DNA from: an uncultured Clostridia bacterium
GTDB lineage: Bacteria > Bacillota > Clostridia > TANB77 > CAG-508
Length of the DNA: 64,000 nt
Assembly (NCBI GenBank): GCA_934167445.1
Contig: CAKPKJ010000006.1
Coordinates: forward strand, 55,518-119,517
Direction of reading: 5' to 3'
Of the stretch, positions 16,260-25,334 are shown piece by piece (the stretch's first letter is position 1; each line of letters begins with the position of its first letter). Under the pieces are notes generated by a model. That model was not told the DNA's origin. It saw nothing but the letters and a program-made list of their open reading frames with translations, and ran no database searches. The position numbers and the translations under genes are program-made.

Positions 16260-17627
16260 TTATCTTAACCCAATCTTTTGTATGGCCTCATTTATATTCT
16301 TAACGCATATTATATCTAATTTATATTTTTCTTTCAAGTCTTTTTTGTTACTTTCCGGAATTATGCATTTTTTAAATCCTAATTTTTCCGCTTCTTTTAA
16401 TCTTTTTTCTATTAAGTTTATTCTTCTTATTTCTCCTGTTAAACCTACTTCTCCTAGTATTATCATATCTTTAGGTATTGGTACATTTTTAAAGCTAGAT
16501 GCTGTTACTAGTGCAACACCTAAATCCACTGCAGGTTCATTAACTTTTAGTCCTCCAACAACATTTAAGTACACATCTTGTGAGCCAAGCATTACACCTG
16601 CCTTTTTTTCTAATACTGCAAGTAATAATGATAATCTATTATAATCAATTCCATTTGCTGTTCTTTTCGGATATCCAAATACTGTTTGTGATGTTAGTGC
16701 TTGTAATTCTACTAATATAGGTCTTGTTCCTTCCATTGTTGCCACTATGCAGGAACCAGCTGGATTATCTTCCCTTTCCGATATTAATATGTCAGATGGA
16801 TTGTCTATTTCACACATTCCTTTATCTTGCATTTCAAACATTCCAATTTCGTTTGTAGAACCAAACCTGTTTTTTACTCCTCTTAAAATTCTGTAAGAAA
16901 AATATCTTTCACCTTCTAAATATAAAACAGTATCTACCATATGTTCTAAAACTCTTGGTCCTGCTATGTTTCCTTCTTTTGTTACATGACCTATAATTAT
17001 GGTTGTTATTCCTCTAGATTTGCATACTCTCATAACTTGTCCTGTAATTTCTCTTACTTGGCTAACACTTCCAGCAGCTGCTGTGATTTCGTCTGAATAC
17101 ATTGTTTGAATTGAATCTATTATTACTAATTTAGGATTAACATTTATTATTGCTTGATTTACTATATCTATGTTTGTTTCACCTAAAAATAGAATGTCTT
17201 CATTATTTATTCCAAGCCTATCTGCTCTAAGTTTTATTTGCTCTGCTGATTCTTCTCCAGATACATATAAAACTTTTCCATCACCTTTTATTTTATCACA
17301 TATTTGTAGAATTAATGTTGATTTTCCGATTCCAGGTTCTCCTCCAATCAGTACCAGTGAACCTTTTACTAATCCTCCGCCTAACACTCTATCTAGCTCT
17401 TGAAATCCTGTATGTGTTCTTATTGTTTCTTTTGCTTCATATGTGTTTAATGCTTGTGGTGTAATATTACCGGTACTTATTCCTTTTCCGCTTCCTGATG
17501 ACTTGGTTTCTACTATTTTTTGTTCATAAAAACTATTCCAACTTCCACAAGCAGGGCACTTTCCTAGCCATTTAGCAGATTCGTTTCCACACTCGCTACA
17601 CACAAAAATCGTTTTGTTTTTTGCCAT
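16260..17627 (-). CDS. radA: DNA repair protein RadA/Sms
   Basis: Branch-migration helicase for recombination intermediates. N-terminal zinc finger CSECG...CPACGSW (residues 10-31), Walker A GGEPGIGKST (about 94-103), Walker B region LVIIDSIQTMYSD, the RadA-specific KNRFG motif (in RGVKNRFGST) and the C-terminal Lon-protease-like domain ending GEVGLTGEIRR. Length 455 is typical. Co-transcribed with disA. Confidence 0.96.
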   Translation of the reverse strand: MAKNKTIFVCSECGNESAKWLGKCPACGSWNSFYEQKIVETKSSGSGKGISTGNITPQALNTYEAKETIRTHTGFQELDRVLGGGLVKGSLVLIGGEPGIGKSTLILQICDKIKGDGKVLYVSGEESAEQIKLRADRLGINNEDILFLGETNIDIVNQAIINVNPKLVIIDSIQTMYSDEITAAAGSVSQVREITGQVMRVCKSRGITTIIIGHVTKEGNIAGPRVLEHMVDTVLYLEGERYFSYRILRGVKNRFGSTNEIGMFEMQDKGMCEIDNPSDILISEREDNPAGSCIVATMEGTRPILVELQALTSQTVFGYPKRTANGIDYNRLSLLLAVLEKKAGVMLGSQDVYLNVVGGLKVNEPAVDLGVALVTASSFKNVPIPKDMIILGEVGLTGEIRRINLIEKRLKEAEKLGFKKCIIPESNKKDLKEKYKLDIICVKNINEAIQKIGLR

Positions 17628-17736
17628 TTGCTTTTCCTTGCATAATATATTTAGGTTTTTAAATTGGTTTTACCTATAAACCAATTATTAAAATTTATAT
17701 AATATAAATTTTTCTACATACTCTCTTATAAGCAAT

Positions 17737-17775
17737 AAAAGTATAGCACATTAGAAACTAATTTGCTATACTTTT
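17737..17775 (-). terminator. Strong intrinsic terminator
   Basis: Twelve-bp stem AAAAGTATAGCA/TGCTATACTTTT with a 15-base loop, T-rich on both sides. It ends the 17806-18141 unit on the minus strand. Confidence 0.9.
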
Positions 17776-17805
17776 TTATTAATTCATAAAAAATTCATTT
17801 TACTA

Positions 17806-18141
17806 TTATTTTGCTTTTCCAAATGAGATTTCTTGGAACAAGAAATCATGTACTTTTTCCCAAGTAATTTCTTGGTGCAAAAATTCATTTATTTCATCTT
17901 CAACTTTTTGTTGATATGGTGTTAATTCTACTTTTATTTCTTTATTCCAATCGATGTCTTGTAGCCAGAATGCTTTGAAACTATTCCAAAATCCTTTTTT
18001 TACTGGTAAATTTTCATTTCTTATTGTTCCAGCATTTTCAATGTTTTGAATATTTTCACTACTTGCATTTTCTTGTTCATTACCAAATTCTACGCCTCCA
18101 AAAACACCGTTTACTTTGTTTTCTTCACCTAAATCTGCCAT
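17806..18141 (-). CDS. Conserved-looking hypothetical protein, 111 residues
   Basis: Acidic, Asn-rich N-terminal half (about 1-50) without predicted structure, then a Trp/Phe-rich half: VKKGFWNSFKAFWLQDIDW, LTPYQQKVEDEINEFLHQEI and a final DFLFQEISFGKAK. The repeated (F)LxQEI pattern looks like short amphipathic helices. I recall small clostridial proteins of this kind but no function. It has its own promoter (18187-18215) and terminator, so it is monocistronic. Confidence 0.6.
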   Translation of the reverse strand: MADLGEENKVNGVFGGVEFGNEQENASSENIQNIENAGTIRNENLPVKKGFWNSFKAFWLQDIDWNKEIKVELTPYQQKVEDEINEFLHQEITWEKVHDFLFQEISFGKAK

Positions 18142-18186
18142 TTTATTTCCTCCTTTGTGTTATTCTCACACTTTATTGTTAAGTTA

Positions 18187-18215
18187 TTTATACTATAATT
18201 TTCCATTTTTATCAA
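18187..18215 (-). promoter_or_regulatory. Promoter of the 111-residue protein gene
   Basis: Minus strand TTGATA (18215-18210), 17-base spacer, TATAAA (18192-18187). Nothing else is evident in the 18216-18378 gap. Confidence 0.7.
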
Positions 18216-18378
18216 GTGCTTTTGCTTATATTAATATTAAATGTTCGTTACGTAAATATTACAGATTTGTTACACATTCTTGTATTCACTGATTTTATTA
18301 TATTTTCACAATTTCTTAATTATTCAATTTTTCAAGAGCCTTATTAACAGCAATAGTAGTTTTTCTAACTATATTCTG

Positions 18379-19680
18379 TTATATTTCCACTATAATATGG
18401 TCACTTTCAGCTGATATGCAATTTGCTTTTGTTATTTTATTTTCTAAATTCATATTAACTTTTTCTGGTTTATAATATGCTAATAAATAATTTTGAGTAT
18501 GCCCTTTATAAATTCCTTCTTTTTCTTCCTCCCACAACACTTCAACTGTTTTTCCTATATAACTTTCATTATATTCTTTTTCAAAATTATTTGATAATTC
18601 TATTAATTTTTTACTTCTTTGTTCTTTTATGTTTCCGTCAATTTGATTTTCCATTACTGCTGCTTTTGTTCCTTTTCTAGGTGAATATTTAAATACATGA
18701 GTTTTATAAAATTTTACATTTTCTAAGAATTTATATGTTTTCTCAAATTCTTCTTCTGTTTCTCCTGGGAAACCAACAATTACATCTGCTGTTAATATTG
18801 CATCTTTGTATGTATTTCTTATCAAATTTACTACAGTTTTAAATTGTTCTGTGTTATATCTTCTATTCATTCTTTTTAATGTTTCGTCACATCCGCTTTG
18901 TAATGATAAATGGAAATTATGACATATTTTTTCTAATTTTGATAGTCTATTTATAAATTGTTCGTCTAATATTAATGGTTCTATTGAACTTAATCTTATT
19001 CTTTCTATACCTTCTATTTTATTTAAGCTTTCTAATAAATCTATTAATCCATAATTTTCTTTAAAATCTTTTCCATATGAGGCTACATGAATTCCTGTTA
19101 TTACTACTTCTTTTATTCCTTCTTGTGCTATTTTTGTTATTTCTGATATTATTCCTTCTGGTTTTCTACTTCTTACTCTTCCACGTGCATATGGTATTAT
19201 ACAATATGAGCAAAATCTATCACATCCATCTTGGATTTTTACAACTGCTCTTGTTTTTTCAGTATATGTAACATCTCCAAATTCTATGAATTCTCTTTGT
19301 TGCATTAAATCTTCTATTTCTAATTGCCTTTTTTTATCTTTTTGATATTGTTCTAAATGTTCTACTATATTCTTTTTCTCGTTATTTCCTAATATTAAAT
19401 CAATATCTTCTATTTTGGCAACTTCGTCTTTGGCAACTTGCACATAACATCCACAAGCAATTACTATTGAATTTGGATTTAATTCTTTTACACGTCTTAG
19501 CATTTGTCTTGATTTTCTGTCTGACATATTTGTTACTGTACATGTATTTATTACGTATATGTCTGCTTTTTCATGGTGTTCTACTACTTCATATCCTTTT
19601 TCTATAAATTCTTGTGACATTGCATTTGTTTCATATTGATTTACTTTACAGCCTAATGTTATGAATGCTACTTTTGACAT
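18379..19680 (-). CDS. mtaB: tRNA t6A37 methylthiotransferase MtaB
   Basis: Radical-SAM enzyme that converts t6A to ms2t6A at position 37 of tRNAs reading ANN codons. N-terminal UPF0004 domain LGCKVNQYETNA (the CKVNQ form separates MtaB from MiaB and RimO), with Cys at CTVTN and CGCYVQ for the second Fe-S cluster; radical-SAM cysteines in DRFCSYCIIPYARGRVRSR; C-terminal TRAM domain with a short EVLWEEEKEGIYKGHT segment. Full length at 433 residues. It depends on the t6A pathway partly encoded at 21-23 kb. Confidence 0.93.
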   Translation of the reverse strand: MSKVAFITLGCKVNQYETNAMSQEFIEKGYEVVEHHEKADIYVINTCTVTNMSDRKSRQMLRRVKELNPNSIVIACGCYVQVAKDEVAKIEDIDLILGNNEKKNIVEHLEQYQKDKKRQLEIEDLMQQREFIEFGDVTYTEKTRAVVKIQDGCDRFCSYCIIPYARGRVRSRKPEGIISEITKIAQEGIKEVVITGIHVASYGKDFKENYGLIDLLESLNKIEGIERIRLSSIEPLILDEQFINRLSKLEKICHNFHLSLQSGCDETLKRMNRRYNTEQFKTVVNLIRNTYKDAILTADVIVGFPGETEEEFEKTYKFLENVKFYKTHVFKYSPRKGTKAAVMENQIDGNIKEQRSKKLIELSNNFEKEYNESYIGKTVEVLWEEEKEGIYKGHTQNYLLAYYKPEKVNMNLENKITKANCISAESDHIIVEI

Positions 19681-19705
19681 ATTATTTACTCCTTTTAATT
19701 CTATT

Positions 19706-19746
19706 TAAATAAATAAGTTTGAAAGATTTTTTCTTTCAAACTTATT
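19706..19746 (-). terminator. Intrinsic terminator after mreB
   Basis: Fourteen-bp stem AATAAGTTTGAAAG/CTTTCAAACTTATT with a seven-base loop and a T-rich 3' side on the minus strand, eight bases past the stop. Confidence 0.9.
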
Positions 19747-19753
19747 TTAACAT

Positions 19754-20773
19754 TTATCTTCTTGCATGTCCATCTATTGCATCTAAATTATCTAATGCTT
19801 TTCCAGTTCCTAATGCTACACAAGAAACTGTATCTTGGGCTATCATTACATTTATCCCTGTTTTTTCTTGTAGCAATTTATCTAAACCGTCTATTAAACA
19901 TCCTCCACCTGTCATATAGATTCCTCTGTCGCTTATATCTGCTGCAAGTTCTGGTGGTGTTCTTTCTAATACAGAATGAACTGCTTCTACAATCATCATT
20001 GCTGGTTCTATTAATGCTTCTAACATTTCACTAGATTTTACTGTTAATGTTTTTGGAAGTCCTGTTCCTAAATCTCTTCCTCTTATTTGCATTTCTGTAT
20101 CTTGAATTTTTGGATATACACAACCTATATTTATTTTTAAATCTTCAGCTGTTCTTTCTCCAATTACTATATTATGTTTTTTCTTTATATATTTTACTAT
20201 TGCTTCGTCAAATTTATCTCCTGCAACTTTTAATGATGTACTAACAACAGATCCGCCTAATGAAATAACTGCTATATCAGTTGTTCCACCACCTATATCT
20301 ACTACCATATTTCCACAAGCTTTTGATATATCAATTCCTGCTCCTATTGCTGCTGCAATTGGTTCTTCTATTAAATATACTCTTCTAGCTCCTGCTTGTG
20401 ATGCTGCATCAATTACAGCTTTTTTCTCTACTTCAGTAACTTGTGATGGGATACAAATCATTATTCTTGGTGCAAATATAAAGTTTCCACATATTTTATT
20501 TATGAAATACTTTAACATCTTTTCTGTTACTGTATAATCTGAAATAACTCCATCCCTTAAAGGTCTTGTTGCTACTATATTTCCTGGTGTTCTTCCTAAC
20601 ATTCTTCTTGCTTCTTGACCAACAGCTAATACTTCTCCATTTGTGTTATCAACTGCTACAACTGATGGTTCTCTTAGAACTATCCCTTTTCCTTTAACAT
20701 ATGCAATAACAGTTGCTGTTCCTAAATCTATACCTATATCTTGTCCAAACCCGAATTTAAATTTTTTTTTCAT
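19754..20773 (-). CDS. mreB: Rod-shape-determining MreB/Mbl-family actin homologue
   Basis: Forms membrane-associated filaments that direct lateral wall synthesis. Actin-fold motifs: phosphate-1 DIGIDLGTATV (about residues 11-21), phosphate-2 VVDIGGGTTDIAV (about 158-170) and the adenosine motif YMTGGGCLIDGL. PLRDGVISDY is the usual MreB signature. The basic/aromatic start MKKKFKFGFGQD could be a membrane-binding segment. MreC and MreD are not adjacent, which favours an Mbl or stand-alone MreB role. 339 residues, full length. Confidence 0.92.
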   Translation of the reverse strand: MKKKFKFGFGQDIGIDLGTATVIAYVKGKGIVLREPSVVAVDNTNGEVLAVGQEARRMLGRTPGNIVATRPLRDGVISDYTVTEKMLKYFINKICGNFIFAPRIMICIPSQVTEVEKKAVIDAASQAGARRVYLIEEPIAAAIGAGIDISKACGNMVVDIGGGTTDIAVISLGGSVVSTSLKVAGDKFDEAIVKYIKKKHNIVIGERTAEDLKINIGCVYPKIQDTEMQIRGRDLGTGLPKTLTVKSSEMLEALIEPAMMIVEAVHSVLERTPPELAADISDRGIYMTGGGCLIDGLDKLLQEKTGINVMIAQDTVSCVALGTGKALDNLDAIDGHARR

Positions 20774-20897
20774 TCTTTTCTCCCAACTTTCTTTGTTTCC
20801 TTCTCGTTACAAATGTATTACAATTATATTACACAATGTACATTTTATCAACCCTTTTGGCTGATTTTTTTGTTTTTATTTTCTTTTTAGTTTTTAC

Positions 20898-20937
20898 TTG
20901 ATTTTTATCTATGAATAAAGTATAATTTTATTCATAG
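20898..20937 (+). promoter_or_regulatory. Toxin promoter with palindrome around the -10 box
   Basis: TTGATT (20898-20903), 17-base spacer, TATAAT (20921-20926). An 11-bp perfect inverted repeat, CTATGAATAAA (20909-20919) and TTTATTCATAG (20927-20937), brackets the -10 box, so a repressor could bind there or the start of the RNA could fold. Confidence 0.8.
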
Positions 20938-20992
20938 ATGAGAGAAGCAAGATGTGGTATATCGTATCCTACAATGAGAGGAGGCGATACAT

Positions 20993-21145
20993 ATGTTATT
21001 AGAACAAGTTTTTTTACTTTTCATATATTTACTTACTATTGAACTTGCAATAGTAACCGTTGTAACTATTGCCTTATTTGTAGCATTGGTTGTTACAATG
21101 AGAAAATCTGGCAACGAAAAAAACACATCTCTGTTGAACCGTTAG
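20993..21145 (+). CDS. Type I toxin-like small membrane peptide, 50 residues
   Basis: ATG at 20993 with GAGGAGG eight bases upstream. It reads MLLEQVFLLFIYLLTIELAI, then a continuous hydrophobic segment to VTMRKSGNEK and a short polar tail. One long membrane span with a basic C-terminus is the shape of TxpA/BsrG/Fst-type and holin-like type I toxins. GTATC before and GATAC after the ribosome site can pair and place it in a loop. An antisense RNA gene overlaps its 3' end (21117-21208, minus), completing the module. Function is inferred. Confidence 0.75.
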   Translation: MLLEQVFLLFIYLLTIELAIVTVVTIALFVALVVTMRKSGNEKNTSLLNR

Positions 21146-21208
21146 AGATGCATTCTTTGTAAAATATCTTGAACGATACGCCACATTTCTGTGGTATCTC
21201 ATCTTTCT
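21117..21208 (-). ncRNA. Antisense antitoxin RNA
   Basis: On the minus strand TTGACT (21243-21238), 17-base spacer and TATAAT (21220-21215) form a strong promoter. The predicted RNA of about 90 bases has a 5' hairpin (GATACCACA/TGTGGCGTATC around GAAA) and ends in an intrinsic terminator, CATCTCT/AGAGATG followed by TGTTTTTTT. It is complementary to the last ~30 bases of the toxin gene and its 3' UTR, the arrangement of TxpA/RatA-type systems. Confidence 0.8.
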
Positions 21209-21274
21209 ATAATTATTATACCCAGAACCTGTAAAAAAGTCAAGGTTTATGGGAAATTTATTTAAGGTGATTAT

Positions 21275-21730
21275 ATGAGAAAACATATGCAATTAATTAC
21301 AAATTGTGAAACAGATACAAAAAACTTTGCAAAATCATTGGCTAAAATATTAAAGCCTAAAGATATTGTTGTATTAACTGGTGAACTTGGTTCTGGAAAG
21401 ACCAAATTTGTTGAAGGTTTTTTGTCTTACTTTGGGTTAGAAAATGAAATTTCTAGTCCAACTTTTACAATTGTTAATGAATATAAAAATAATGATATTA
21501 ATATTTATCATTTTGATGTTTACCGTTTAGCGGATTCTTCTGAATTCTACGAAATCGGTGGAGACGAATATTTTGATACAGGAATTTGTTTAATTGAATG
21601 GGGTGAATTAATTGAAGATGCTTTACCTTCTAATTATATTCATATTACATTTACTAAAAACGAGAATGAAGAAAATTCAAGAATTTTAGATATTGATTTT
21701 CCTGAGAATTATAAAATTTTGCAAGCTTAG
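21275..21730 (+). CDS. tsaE: tRNA t6A biosynthesis ATPase TsaE
   Basis: ATPase of the TsaBDE complex that puts threonylcarbamoyl on A37 of tRNA. Walker A GELGSGKTKFVEGF (about residues 37-50), SPTFTIVNEY and HFDVYRL characteristic of TsaE, and LIEWGE near 107. AAGGTG precedes the ATG by seven bases. First gene of a plus-strand trio with tsaB and rimI. Confidence 0.93.
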   Translation: MRKHMQLITNCETDTKNFAKSLAKILKPKDIVVLTGELGSGKTKFVEGFLSYFGLENEISSPTFTIVNEYKNNDINIYHFDVYRLADSSEFYEIGGDEYFDTGICLIEWGELIEDALPSNYIHITFTKNENEENSRILDIDFPENYKILQA

Positions 21731-21805
21731 CATTAAAATTTCTAAATTCAAAATTTATGCAACTTGTTTTATATCTTTATTAGTGTTATATGAGGTGATT
21801 TTATT

Positions 21806-22621
21806 ATGAAAATTTTAAGTATTGATACATCTAGCAAAATTTGTGGTGTTTCAGTTTTGGATAATGAAAATCTTATTTGTAATTTAGATACAGTTACTGA
21901 AAATAGCCATTCTGTTAGTCTAATGCCTATGATAAGTTCTGCTCTAAAAAAAGCAAATTTAGAATTAAAAGATATTGGACTAATTGTTTGTGATGTCGGG
22001 CCTGGTTCTTTTACAGGAATTAGAATTGGTATTGCTACTGTTAAAGGTTTTTGCGATAGTTTAAATATTCCTTCTATTGGAATTAGCTCTTTGGAAGCTC
22101 TTGCCTATCCAATTCTTTATTCTGAATTTAATAAAAACATTATTGATAATAGTGCAAATTTAGTTTGTAGTATTTTAGATTGCAAGAATGAAAACTGCTA
22201 TTTTGCATTATATCAAAGAAATTCTGAATTAGTTGATAATAATAGCCAGATTTCTAAAAATATTAATGATAACAACATTTTAGATAAAAATGATTTAACT
22301 ACTTTAATTGAACCAAAAGCAGAAAGTTTAGAAGCTACTTTAGCTATTTTAGATAGCTACTGTCAAGATAATTTTGATACATTTACTCTTACTTTTGTTG
22401 GTGATGGTTCAGTTAATTTTAAAGAAAAAATATTAGTATCTTTTCCTGATGCAAAATTTGTTGATACTTCTTACAATGAATTAAATTCATATTATCTTGG
22501 TCTTGCTGGGCTTTTGGCATATAACAATGGTTGTGAAGCTGAAAATATTTTACCATTATATTTAAAAAAGCCACTTGCTCAAAGGCAATTAGAAGAAAAA
22601 GAAAAAAAGGATAATAAATAA
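21806..22621 (+). CDS. tsaB: tRNA t6A biosynthesis protein TsaB
   Basis: Non-catalytic partner that dimerises with TsaD in t6A synthesis. N-terminal SIDTSSKICGVSVL and the GPGSFTGIRIGIATVKGF motif (about residues 68-85) are diagnostic. An Asn/Asp-rich insertion lies near residues 140-165. The stop overlaps the rimI start (TAATG), so the two are translationally coupled. TsaD is not in the window. Confidence 0.92.
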   Translation: MKILSIDTSSKICGVSVLDNENLICNLDTVTENSHSVSLMPMISSALKKANLELKDIGLIVCDVGPGSFTGIRIGIATVKGFCDSLNIPSIGISSLEALAYPILYSEFNKNIIDNSANLVCSILDCKNENCYFALYQRNSELVDNNSQISKNINDNNILDKNDLTTLIEPKAESLEATLAILDSYCQDNFDTFTLTFVGDGSVNFKEKILVSFPDAKFVDTSYNELNSYYLGLAGLLAYNNGCEAENILPLYLKKPLAQRQLEEKEKKDNK

Positions 22622-23175
22622 TGAATAATGTAGAAAATATTACACTTTCTATAATGACTATTTCTGATTTAGAGAATATAAAAGATATTTTAATTTCTGA
22701 TTTTGATGATTATTGGAATTATAATACTTTAAAAGAAGAATTAACCTGTGAAAATTCTATTTATATCGTAGCCAAGCAAGAGTCTACTCATATAATTGAT
22801 AAGCAAGGACTTCCAGACTTTTCTTCCAAAACTAAAACAAATAAAAATCATAACAATGATTCAGAAAATAGTTCATTGCAAAATACAATTGTTGGCTTTG
22901 CTGGAATTAAAATTATTTTAGATGAAGCTGAACTTATGAATATAGTAGTAAATAAAGCATCTAGACATTCTGGAATTGGTACATTACTTTTAAATAAATT
23001 GTTAGAAATATGTAAAGAAAAAAATCTTGATTCTATATTTCTTGAAGTAAATGAAAAAAATTTGAATGCTCAAAAATTATATAAAAATTTTGGTTTTGAA
23101 ACTATATCTATTAGAAAAAATTATTATAATTCAGATAATGGAATTGTTATGAAAAAAATTTTTAGGACATCTTGA
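22621..23175 (+). CDS. rimI: RimI-like GNAT N-acetyltransferase
   Basis: GNAT fold that in enterobacteria acetylates the N-terminus of ribosomal protein bS18. The acetyl-CoA loop reads SRHSGIGTLLLNKLL (about residues 119-133), followed by FLEVNEKNLNAQKLYKNFGF. An unusual polar insertion (about residues 62-90, Ser/Asn/Lys) separates the first strands, so at 184 residues it is longer than typical RimI (~150). tsaE-tsaB-rimI is a common operon. Confidence 0.85.
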   Translation: MNNVENITLSIMTISDLENIKDILISDFDDYWNYNTLKEELTCENSIYIVAKQESTHIIDKQGLPDFSSKTKTNKNHNNDSENSSLQNTIVGFAGIKIILDEAELMNIVVNKASRHSGIGTLLLNKLLEICKEKNLDSIFLEVNEKNLNAQKLYKNFGFETISIRKNYYNSDNGIVMKKIFRTS

Positions 23176-23212
23176 TAATTAACTGTGTATACAAATTTGC
23201 AATAAAAAAATC

Positions 23213-23260
23213 CCTTGAGTAAACTTTATTTTTCGAAATATAGTTCACTCAAGGTTTTTT
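23213..23260 (+). terminator. Intrinsic terminator after rimI
   Basis: CCTTGAGT/ACTCAAGG stem (23213-23220 and 23247-23254) followed by TTTTTTAT. It ends the only plus-strand operon of the window; the next gene converges on it. Confidence 0.9.
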
Positions 23261-23354
23261 ATATTAATTTTTTAGAATTGTAAATTACACTGTATTGAAA
23301 TTTTAGTTCACAACTAATCGTGTTAAAATTCGTTTTTTATTTATTGTATAAGTT

Positions 23355-23852
23355 TTATTTTAGATCTATTTCGATCTTTTTTTCATTTTCTAATTCTATT
23401 TTGTGATATTGTATTCCACATTTATCAAATAAAGTTCTTGAAGCTATATTATTCTCTGAATTTGCATATTTATCAGACAAATATATTACTTCTTTTATCC
23501 CTGATTGGATAATCATTTTTGCACATTCATTACATGGAAATAAATCAACATATATTTTTGCATTTTCTAAATCTTTTTTACTTCCTCTATAATTTAATAT
23601 TGCATTTAATTCTGCATGACATACATATGGATATTTTGTTTCTAAATTACTTCCTTCTCTACTCCAAATAAATTCATCATCACTAAATCCGTTAGGTGCT
23701 CCATTATATCCTATTGATAAAATTCTATTATCATTACTTACAATACAGGCTCCCACTTGTGTTGAAGGGTCCTTACTTCTCATTGCTGATAACTTTGCTA
23801 TTGCCATAAAGTATTCGTCCCAAGATATATAATCTTTTCTTTTTTCAGTCAT
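23355..23852 (-). CDS. Deoxycytidylate (dCMP) deaminase, ComEB-type
   Basis: Zinc enzyme converting dCMP to dUMP for dTTP synthesis. The zinc site is CHAELNAIL (His-Ala-Glu, about residues 84-92) plus PCNECAKMI (about 111-119); SAMRSKDPSTQVGACIV and NGAPNGF match the dCMP deaminase family. 165 residues, full length. A ComEB label is also used for this protein in Firmicutes but no competence genes are nearby. Confidence 0.92.
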   Translation of the reverse strand: MTEKRKDYISWDEYFMAIAKLSAMRSKDPSTQVGACIVSNDNRILSIGYNGAPNGFSDDEFIWSREGSNLETKYPYVCHAELNAILNYRGSKKDLENAKIYVDLFPCNECAKMIIQSGIKEVIYLSDKYANSENNIASRTLFDKCGIQYHKIELENEKKIEIDLK

Positions 23853-23922
23853 AACAAAATCCTTTCTTTCATAATTTTTTATACTTTGTTATTTGATTTT
23901 TTACTTAATCTGCTTCTATTTT

Positions 23923-25197
23923 TTATTCGCTCCATTCAAATTCCCAATCTACTAATACTACAGAATCTCCTTCACATACTCCCATTTCTCTTAATTTAGC
24001 ATCTATTCCCATATTTACTAATGATTTTTGTAAATAGTAGAATGATTCATTATCATCAATATTTATTCTTCCAATTAATTTTTCTACTGCTTTTCCAGTT
24101 ACTATAAATTTGTTATTTTCTCTTCTTATTGACCAATCATCTTTTTTCTCTTCTAATGTATATACTTTTTTGTCTTCTATTTCTATAATTTCTTCTTTTG
24201 GAAGTGTTTTTAATACTTCTGTTACATGGTCTATTAATTCTGTAACGCCTTGCTTAGTTGCAGCAGATATTTTATAAAGTTCTAATCCTTCTTTTTTAGC
24301 TAATTCCTCTACTTCTTTTAACAATTTATCATCTTGTATTGCATCAATTTTATTTGCAACTATTATTTGTTTTCTTCCTGCTAATTTTTCACTATATTTT
24401 TTTAATTCTGTATTAATTGCATAAAAATCTTCTACTGGATCTCTTCCTTCTAACCCTGATACATCTAAGAAATGAAGTAACAATCTTGTTCTTTCTACAT
24501 GTCTTAAAAATCTAATTCCAAGTCCAACACCTTCACTTGCGCCTTCTATTATTCCTGGTATATCAGCTATTACAAAACCATTTCCATCTTTAGTTTTTAC
24601 AACTCCTAAATTAGGAACAAGTGTTGTAAAGTGGTAATTTGCAATTTTAGGTTTAGCATCTGTTACAACTGATAAAAATGTTGATTTTCCTACATTTGGA
24701 AATCCTAAAAGTCCAACATCTGCAAGTAATTTTAGTTCTAATATTACCTCTACTTCTTCTCCTTTTTCTCCATCTTCTGAAAATCTAGGTACTTGTCTTG
24801 TTGAAGTAGCAAAATGTTGATTTCCTCTTCCACCTTTTCCACCTTTTAATATTAATTCTTTTTGGTTTGGTGTTGATAAATCTGCTATTACTTTACCAGT
24901 TTCAGCATCTTTTACAACTGTACCTATTGGAACTTTTATAATTAAGTTTTCTCCATATTTTCCATTACAATTGTTTCCACTTCCATTTTCTCCATTTTGA
25001 GCTTTGAACTTTCTGTTATATCTAAAGTCTATTAATGTGTTTTTATCTTTATCAACTTGAAAATAAATGCTTCCACCATTTCCTCCGTCTCCTCCGTCAG
25101 GTCCACCTGCGGCAACGAATTTTTCTCTATGGAATGCTACTGCACCATTTCCTCCATCTCCTGCTTTAATTATTATTTTTGTATAATCTGTAAACAT
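23923..25197 (-). CDS. obgE: GTPase Obg
   Basis: Essential GTPase of large ribosomal subunit assembly and stress signalling. N-terminal Gly-rich Obg fold (KAGDGGNGAVAFHREKFV, DGGDGGNGG), G domain with Walker A GFPNVGKST (about residues 165-173), DIPG for G3, NKID for G4 and SAATKQG for G5, and a C-terminal OCT domain ending DWEFEWSE. In many bacteria obg follows rplU-rpmA; here it follows trpS instead and rplU-rpmA lie 30 kb away. Its leader forms an 18-bp inverted repeat with the end of trpS. Confidence 0.96.
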   Translation of the reverse strand: MFTDYTKIIIKAGDGGNGAVAFHREKFVAAGGPDGGDGGNGGSIYFQVDKDKNTLIDFRYNRKFKAQNGENGSGNNCNGKYGENLIIKVPIGTVVKDAETGKVIADLSTPNQKELILKGGKGGRGNQHFATSTRQVPRFSEDGEKGEEVEVILELKLLADVGLLGFPNVGKSTFLSVVTDAKPKIANYHFTTLVPNLGVVKTKDGNGFVIADIPGIIEGASEGVGLGIRFLRHVERTRLLLHFLDVSGLEGRDPVEDFYAINTELKKYSEKLAGRKQIIVANKIDAIQDDKLLKEVEELAKKEGLELYKISAATKQGVTELIDHVTEVLKTLPKEEIIEIEDKKVYTLEEKKDDWSIRRENNKFIVTGKAVEKLIGRINIDDNESFYYLQKSLVNMGIDAKLREMGVCEGDSVVLVDWEFEWSE

Positions 25198-25206
25198 ATT
25201 CCCTCC

Positions 25207-25334
25207 ATGATTTTGGGGCCGGAGGAAAAAATCTTTTTTCCTTCGTCCAAAATATTATTTGATTTTTTAACTTTTTATATATTTATTAGCATTATCTAAT
25301 TAAAAATGATTTTTTGCTCCGGCCCCAAAATCAT
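25207..25334 (-). repeat. 18-bp perfect inverted repeat linking the trpS 3' end to the obg leader
   Basis: ATGATTTTGGGGCCGGAG at 25207-25224 and its exact complement at 25317-25334. One arm lies within the last codons of trpS (DYDFGAG), the other ends directly before the GGAGGG ribosome site of obg. The ~92-base loop contains a second hairpin of A and T runs (GGAAAAAAGATTTTTTCC). The arms are far more GC-rich than their surroundings. Confidence 0.9.

Noticed and set aside
20932..21292. Minus-strand coding frames over the toxin region
   Set aside because: No ribosome sites and no protein-like sequence; this strand encodes the antisense RNA.
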